A stretch of 64,000 bases of DNA, taken from Xiphias gladius. Taxonomy: Eukaryota > Chordata > Actinopteri > Istiophoriformes > Xiphiidae. Shown one piece after another: positions 60,247 through 64,000 of the stretch. Every line of letters starts with the position of its first letter. Position 1 is the first letter of the stretch. The translations under genes were made by a program, and so were the position numbers. The DNA lies in NCBI RefSeq assembly GCF_016859285.1, contig NC_053422.1:8991501-9055500 (forward strand), written 5' to 3'. The notes beneath the pieces were generated by a model, which did no database searches, had not been told where the DNA came from, and saw only the letters and a program-made list of their open reading frames with translations.

Positions 60247-63166
60247 ATGAAGAATTACAGCTGTATTATACTGTGGCTGATAAGTCAGTGTAAAATCACA
60301 GCTGCAGATGCTGAGATGTGTGATTAAGAAATACTTTCAAGGGTTTATTTAAGCCTGCTCAGGTGGCTGATAGGTGGTCTTTCCCACACAGAGCAATGCA
60401 AAGAGCGCCAATCTGGTGCTCCTTACTAAATGAACGAAATGCTAAGCCTTAATTGTAACAACTATTTGACCCAGCTCTGGTCCCTGCACTCATCTCTCTT
60501 GACTCTCATGCCTGTCGAAACATGGAAAGTCCTCATTCATTTTAGTCATCCATAAAGCAAATATTGTTGCACATGCAGTAGATGATCAGTCTTCGAATAC
60601 CTTCTTGTGTGGTAAGTCATGGGCCATTTGAGTTGCACAGCACAGCTTAGCCACCTGACCTGAAGGCAGCCTGGAACCCTCATCACGCTCAGGCTGTACT
60701 TTATTTCTCTGCTGCTCCACAACATTGATATGGAGGAATTCCTGGAAGGGGCCTTGCTGACACAGGGTTGAGTAAATAACCGATTGATCTGGATCCACAG
60801 TCATATATTATAAATGTATGTGGAATATCAACATAGTTCCTTCTTTTTTGCGGTGCGAAATATTACGTCACTGTCTTTGCACCCTGCTCCTGCTTCAGGT
60901 TTTTAACTTGGTCGATGTTTGCTCGTTCAGTCATGAGCAGAACGCTCTTTCCATGTTACAGTTCACTGCTCTGGCTGCTGTTGAATATGCAGGCCAGTTC
61001 AACGCATCATTGCTCATAGGAAGACTTTATAATTATGAGTAGACTTACTATAGTGATGCGACGCATACAATTACGAAGGCTCCCCTGTGCTCCGTATAAT
61101 TATTATAGTTCATAGTTATGCTGCCGGCTCACAGAGGCATGTATTACTGCTTGCCCATAAAAGTCCACTTAGTTTAACAGCGACAGGAGAGCTCAGAGGA
61201 CATGGCCAGTGAAACCCCGGGCAGCGTCTTGTGCGGTCGGCTCAGAACTGGGTCTTTTGTTCACTTTTCACGAGTCCTGGGAGTCCGTTAACCCAGCCTG
61301 CAAGGCCCCCGGCCCCATGTTTTACTGTAGCAGTGACAGCCCGGCACTCCAGCTCTCTCTCTGCCTGTAGAGCTACCGCTGGACGCTGTCTGTTTTACAT
61401 TCCCTGACCGGGGAGGAAGACCACATTGTTTTACTAGCCGTTGTGGAGTATCTGATTATGTTTTAAGGTGTGAAAGCATGTGTGTGTATTTGCACGAGTG
61501 TGTGTCTGCACATCGTTTCATGAAGAACGATCAAATGTCAAGATGAGCTGTGATCAATGAGCTGTCGACAGAACACTTCTGACCTAGTGGAAAGCGAGTC
61601 CCCTGATGGTCCCAGCCTGTTTCAGGCCACCGGGGCAGGGGCGCCGCAGCACAAAGAGCGCTCTGTCTCTGTCAGGATTCCCCTGAGGACTCCTGCACGG
61701 GCCCTGCTCACCTCGACAACACCCGGCTACTAACAGCACTTCATCTGTCTGTACTCACTCAGAAAAGTCATGATAATGTTATTAACTCACCTTCAAACTT
61801 TAATATCCTGACTATTATTTGTAATTATTCCACCACAAGTTTAAATCAAGTTATACAATGTCTGAAGTCATTAATAGCAGTATACAATTGGCTACAGATT
61901 GCTGCAATATTGTGCAGCTACTCTGATGCTGGAATTATGTTCTGTTAAAGCCAAACGTAATATCGAATTAATTTTAAGTTTCAGGTACTTTTGCATTAAA
62001 TATAGATGTTCCAGTCATCAGAAAATAAACGTTGCCTACTGTAAACAACATCTTCACTGTTTAGGTCTAATGAAATGTGCAGGAGTACCGTTTGCATAGT
62101 TACTTGACTTCTGAATGACTGCATAGTGTCTAAAGAGTAAAGAAAACACAACTTTTTTTGTGGCACTTCTGTACGATACTGTATTCCTGAGAAAAAAAAA
62201 AAAAAAAAAAGAAATTAAACTTGGAACTAGCCAGAACTTTTTTTGAAGGGGAAAAGTAGCTATTCTTTGCATTTCCATTATGCTGTCCATATTTTAATAC
62301 AGGTAGAGACTTATCAAGCCTTTTATATTTCAAAACCCTCAGTGTTTATGAGCTCTCTCCAAGTCATGCAAACCAGTTGGACTCATTCATTTAAATGCTT
62401 CACATAAATTCCACTAGCTATTTTGTTTTATTAGCCACTTGTGCTGTGAAAGTTATATCAATGTCTAATTCAATCAGACATCACACAGAATGGTTCATTA
62501 TACTTTTACTGACTTTTTAAGATAGTAAAGTTTTCCCCATATCTTGTACCAGAAAATTAGGGTAAATCAAATGTCACCCACTATTAATCTTACCTGTTTG
62601 TTATCAGACTTTTGGAGGAAATTATTCTGTTGCTTTTCTAAACTGCTTAGGAACCACACTGAAAATTACGGTATATTAGACAGTGTCTTTGACCGAGTGC
62701 TTCACACTAATGTGGGTGACTTGAACTTAAAGTTACCCTGCGGAGCAGTGCACGTTGCTTTCTCTGGTTAAAATGACTAATGTCACTGGCAGTAGATCAT
62801 ATTATATAACATATATAAAAAATATTGATTCTGTAACAACTATACTGAAAGTTTTGCCTGTTGGTTAATGTGCTCTCTCCAAGCCCCTGACTGATCTCTG
62901 CAAAAGATTGTAAATGAAAAGTCACATCGCTCTGTAACATCACTTTACGACCACAAGTGAAATGTGTTTTTGTAGTTCAGCATAGTGACTCTTTTCTAGG
63001 GAAATGATCTAAATACAGGAGAGGCCCAGTTAAACTTTTCATTCTTAACAAATCAATATTTTGAGCTCATTAACCTCAACTGAATCAGGAGCTCCAGTAT
63101 TCGGATGAAGTAGTTAGTGAAAAAGTCAGAATGTTACAGCTGTTATTTCAGTGTGTCAGAACAATC
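60247..63166 (+). other. rab28: rab28 intron 4, nothing further recognised
   Basis: Mostly unique AT-rich sequence. The GC-richer part at 61180-61740 contains no recognisable gene. An A-run lies at about 62191-62209. The missing rab28 exon encoding the residues after NK was searched for here without success. Confidence 0.4.
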
Positions 63167-63845
63167 AATATTAGATTACAAAAGATTAGATTCAATTTAA
63201 TTGTCATTACACAAAGTACAAGTACAGAGACAATAAAATCAATTGACTTTGTATATAGTTTCTTTTATTCTTTTATATATTTTCAAAAGGGACAGTGTAC
63301 ATTAATGAACATTCAAATAAATGTAAATGTACCCGAGTTAGCCGGAAGGTTAGTTTTTTGATTTGCATTCAAAAATAATAAGAATAATACAACATGTATT
63401 ATGTTTTCCCATCTAAGCAGATTATACTTCTTTAGAATGTGGCAATGATGAAAACTGAATGGCATCTTCTCTAAAGAATTAAGTGAAATGAAGAAGTTTA
63501 TGCAGTAGGATATGATTAACTGTGTTGCATATTTTCCGTAAATCAAGGAACATGACCCCCACAACCCTGCTTTTGTCCATTGATGCTTGAACTTTTTCTA
63601 TGAAGTAGCACATAGCTGTTTCTGTCGAGTGATTAGTCCTGAATCCAGATAGCATTGGGTGTGATGGGAAGGAGCTATTGTTAAGAAGATCAGTGATTTC
63701 TTTTTGACGACCAGTTTTTCAGATACCTTTCATACTATGGGTAAGATACTGATGGGCCTGTAGTTTGGGGTCAGAAGCGAGTCGCCGCCTTTAAGTGTAG
63801 GGGCCGCAACAGCAGGCTTCCATAAATTAGGAAGCGTCACCAACT
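63167..63845 (-). pseudogene. LINE reverse-transcriptase remnant (Rex1/L2-like)
   Basis: On the minus strand, 63845 to about 63480 encodes a decayed RT domain: LPNLWKPAVAAPTLKGGD, NYRPISILPIV, then LSGFRTNHSTETAMCYF and VVGVMFLDLRKICNTVNH. These correspond to the NYRPIS, QSGFR..HST and FLDLSKAFDTVNH blocks of non-LTR elements. The frame changes and stops between blocks show it is dead. The tail at 63167-63360 (AGATTAGATTCAATTTAATTG, GACAGTGTACATTAATGAAC) resembles the 3' end of teleost LINEs. It lies in rab28 intron 4 and is 5'-truncated. Confidence 0.75.
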
Positions 63846-64000
63846 CATATTCTGCCGTTCATCTAATTTTCAAGTTGGAACTACAGGTTGTGAAAATTAA
63901 TGAGGCTATCTTAATAAATGTTAATGCTGATTAAATTAGTGGCTCTAAACTTATCTATGCTAAATCTAATAGGTCTAAACTGAATCTTTGACTTGTAGTT

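Noticed and set aside
56030-64000. Search for rab28 exon 5 (continuation after NK with the ID of NKxD)
   Set aside because: No acceptor followed by the expected ID and downstream coding sequence was found; the exon presumably lies outside the window.

Overview
This window is vertebrate nuclear DNA, almost certainly from a ray-finned (probably percomorph) fish. The genes are split by GT-AG introns, many of them short. They encode recognisable vertebrate orthologues, and the spacers hold repeat families typical of teleosts: MITEs, a Tc1-type transposase remnant, a LINE reverse-transcriptase remnant and long GT microsatellites. I found no bacterial, CRISPR or defence-type features.

Layout, left to right, with every protein gene on the + strand. 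Positions 1-2089 are the last four coding exons of aurkb (Aurora kinase B); its 5' part lies outside the window. A tRNA-Leu(AAG) gene stands alone at 3030-3111. Positions 4926-19923 are a complete bod1l1 gene (Shg1/BOD1-domain chromatin and replication-fork protein), for which I trace about 30 coding exons giving roughly 1690 residues. Positions 19924-33840 are a gene-poor spacer with MITEs, a nearly identical 1-kb tandem duplication (25111-27115) and GC- and homopolymer-rich stretches. Positions 34273-35813 are the two-exon homeobox gene nkx3-2 (bapx1). Positions 35814-43700 are a second spacer, which includes a CpG-rich promoter-like patch and one transposon nested in another. Positions 44126-56029 are the first four coding exons of rab28 (Rab-family GTPase). 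The rest of rab28 lies beyond the window, so 56030-64000 is intron, with a perfect 21-bp hairpin, a long unexplained ORF and a LINE remnant.

The order and orientation bod1l1 > nkx3-2 > rab28 is the same as in human 4p15.33, so this is an old syntenic block; aurkb is not part of that block in human. The genes do not form a pathway. aurkb and bod1l1 both relate to chromosome segregation or genome stability, nkx3-2 is a skeletal patterning factor (jaw joint, axial skeleton), and rab28 is a ciliary/photoreceptor trafficking GTPase. The spacers around nkx3-2 are where its enhancers would be expected.

I see no convincing undescribed multi-gene system. The observations most worth following are the alternating-phase small-exon array in bod1l1 with an ambiguous splice at exon 12/13, the perfect GCAA-capped hairpin in rab28 intron 4, the fresh 1-kb tandem duplication, short upstream ORFs in nkx3-2 and rab28, and a CCAAT/GC-box patch between nkx3-2 and rab28.
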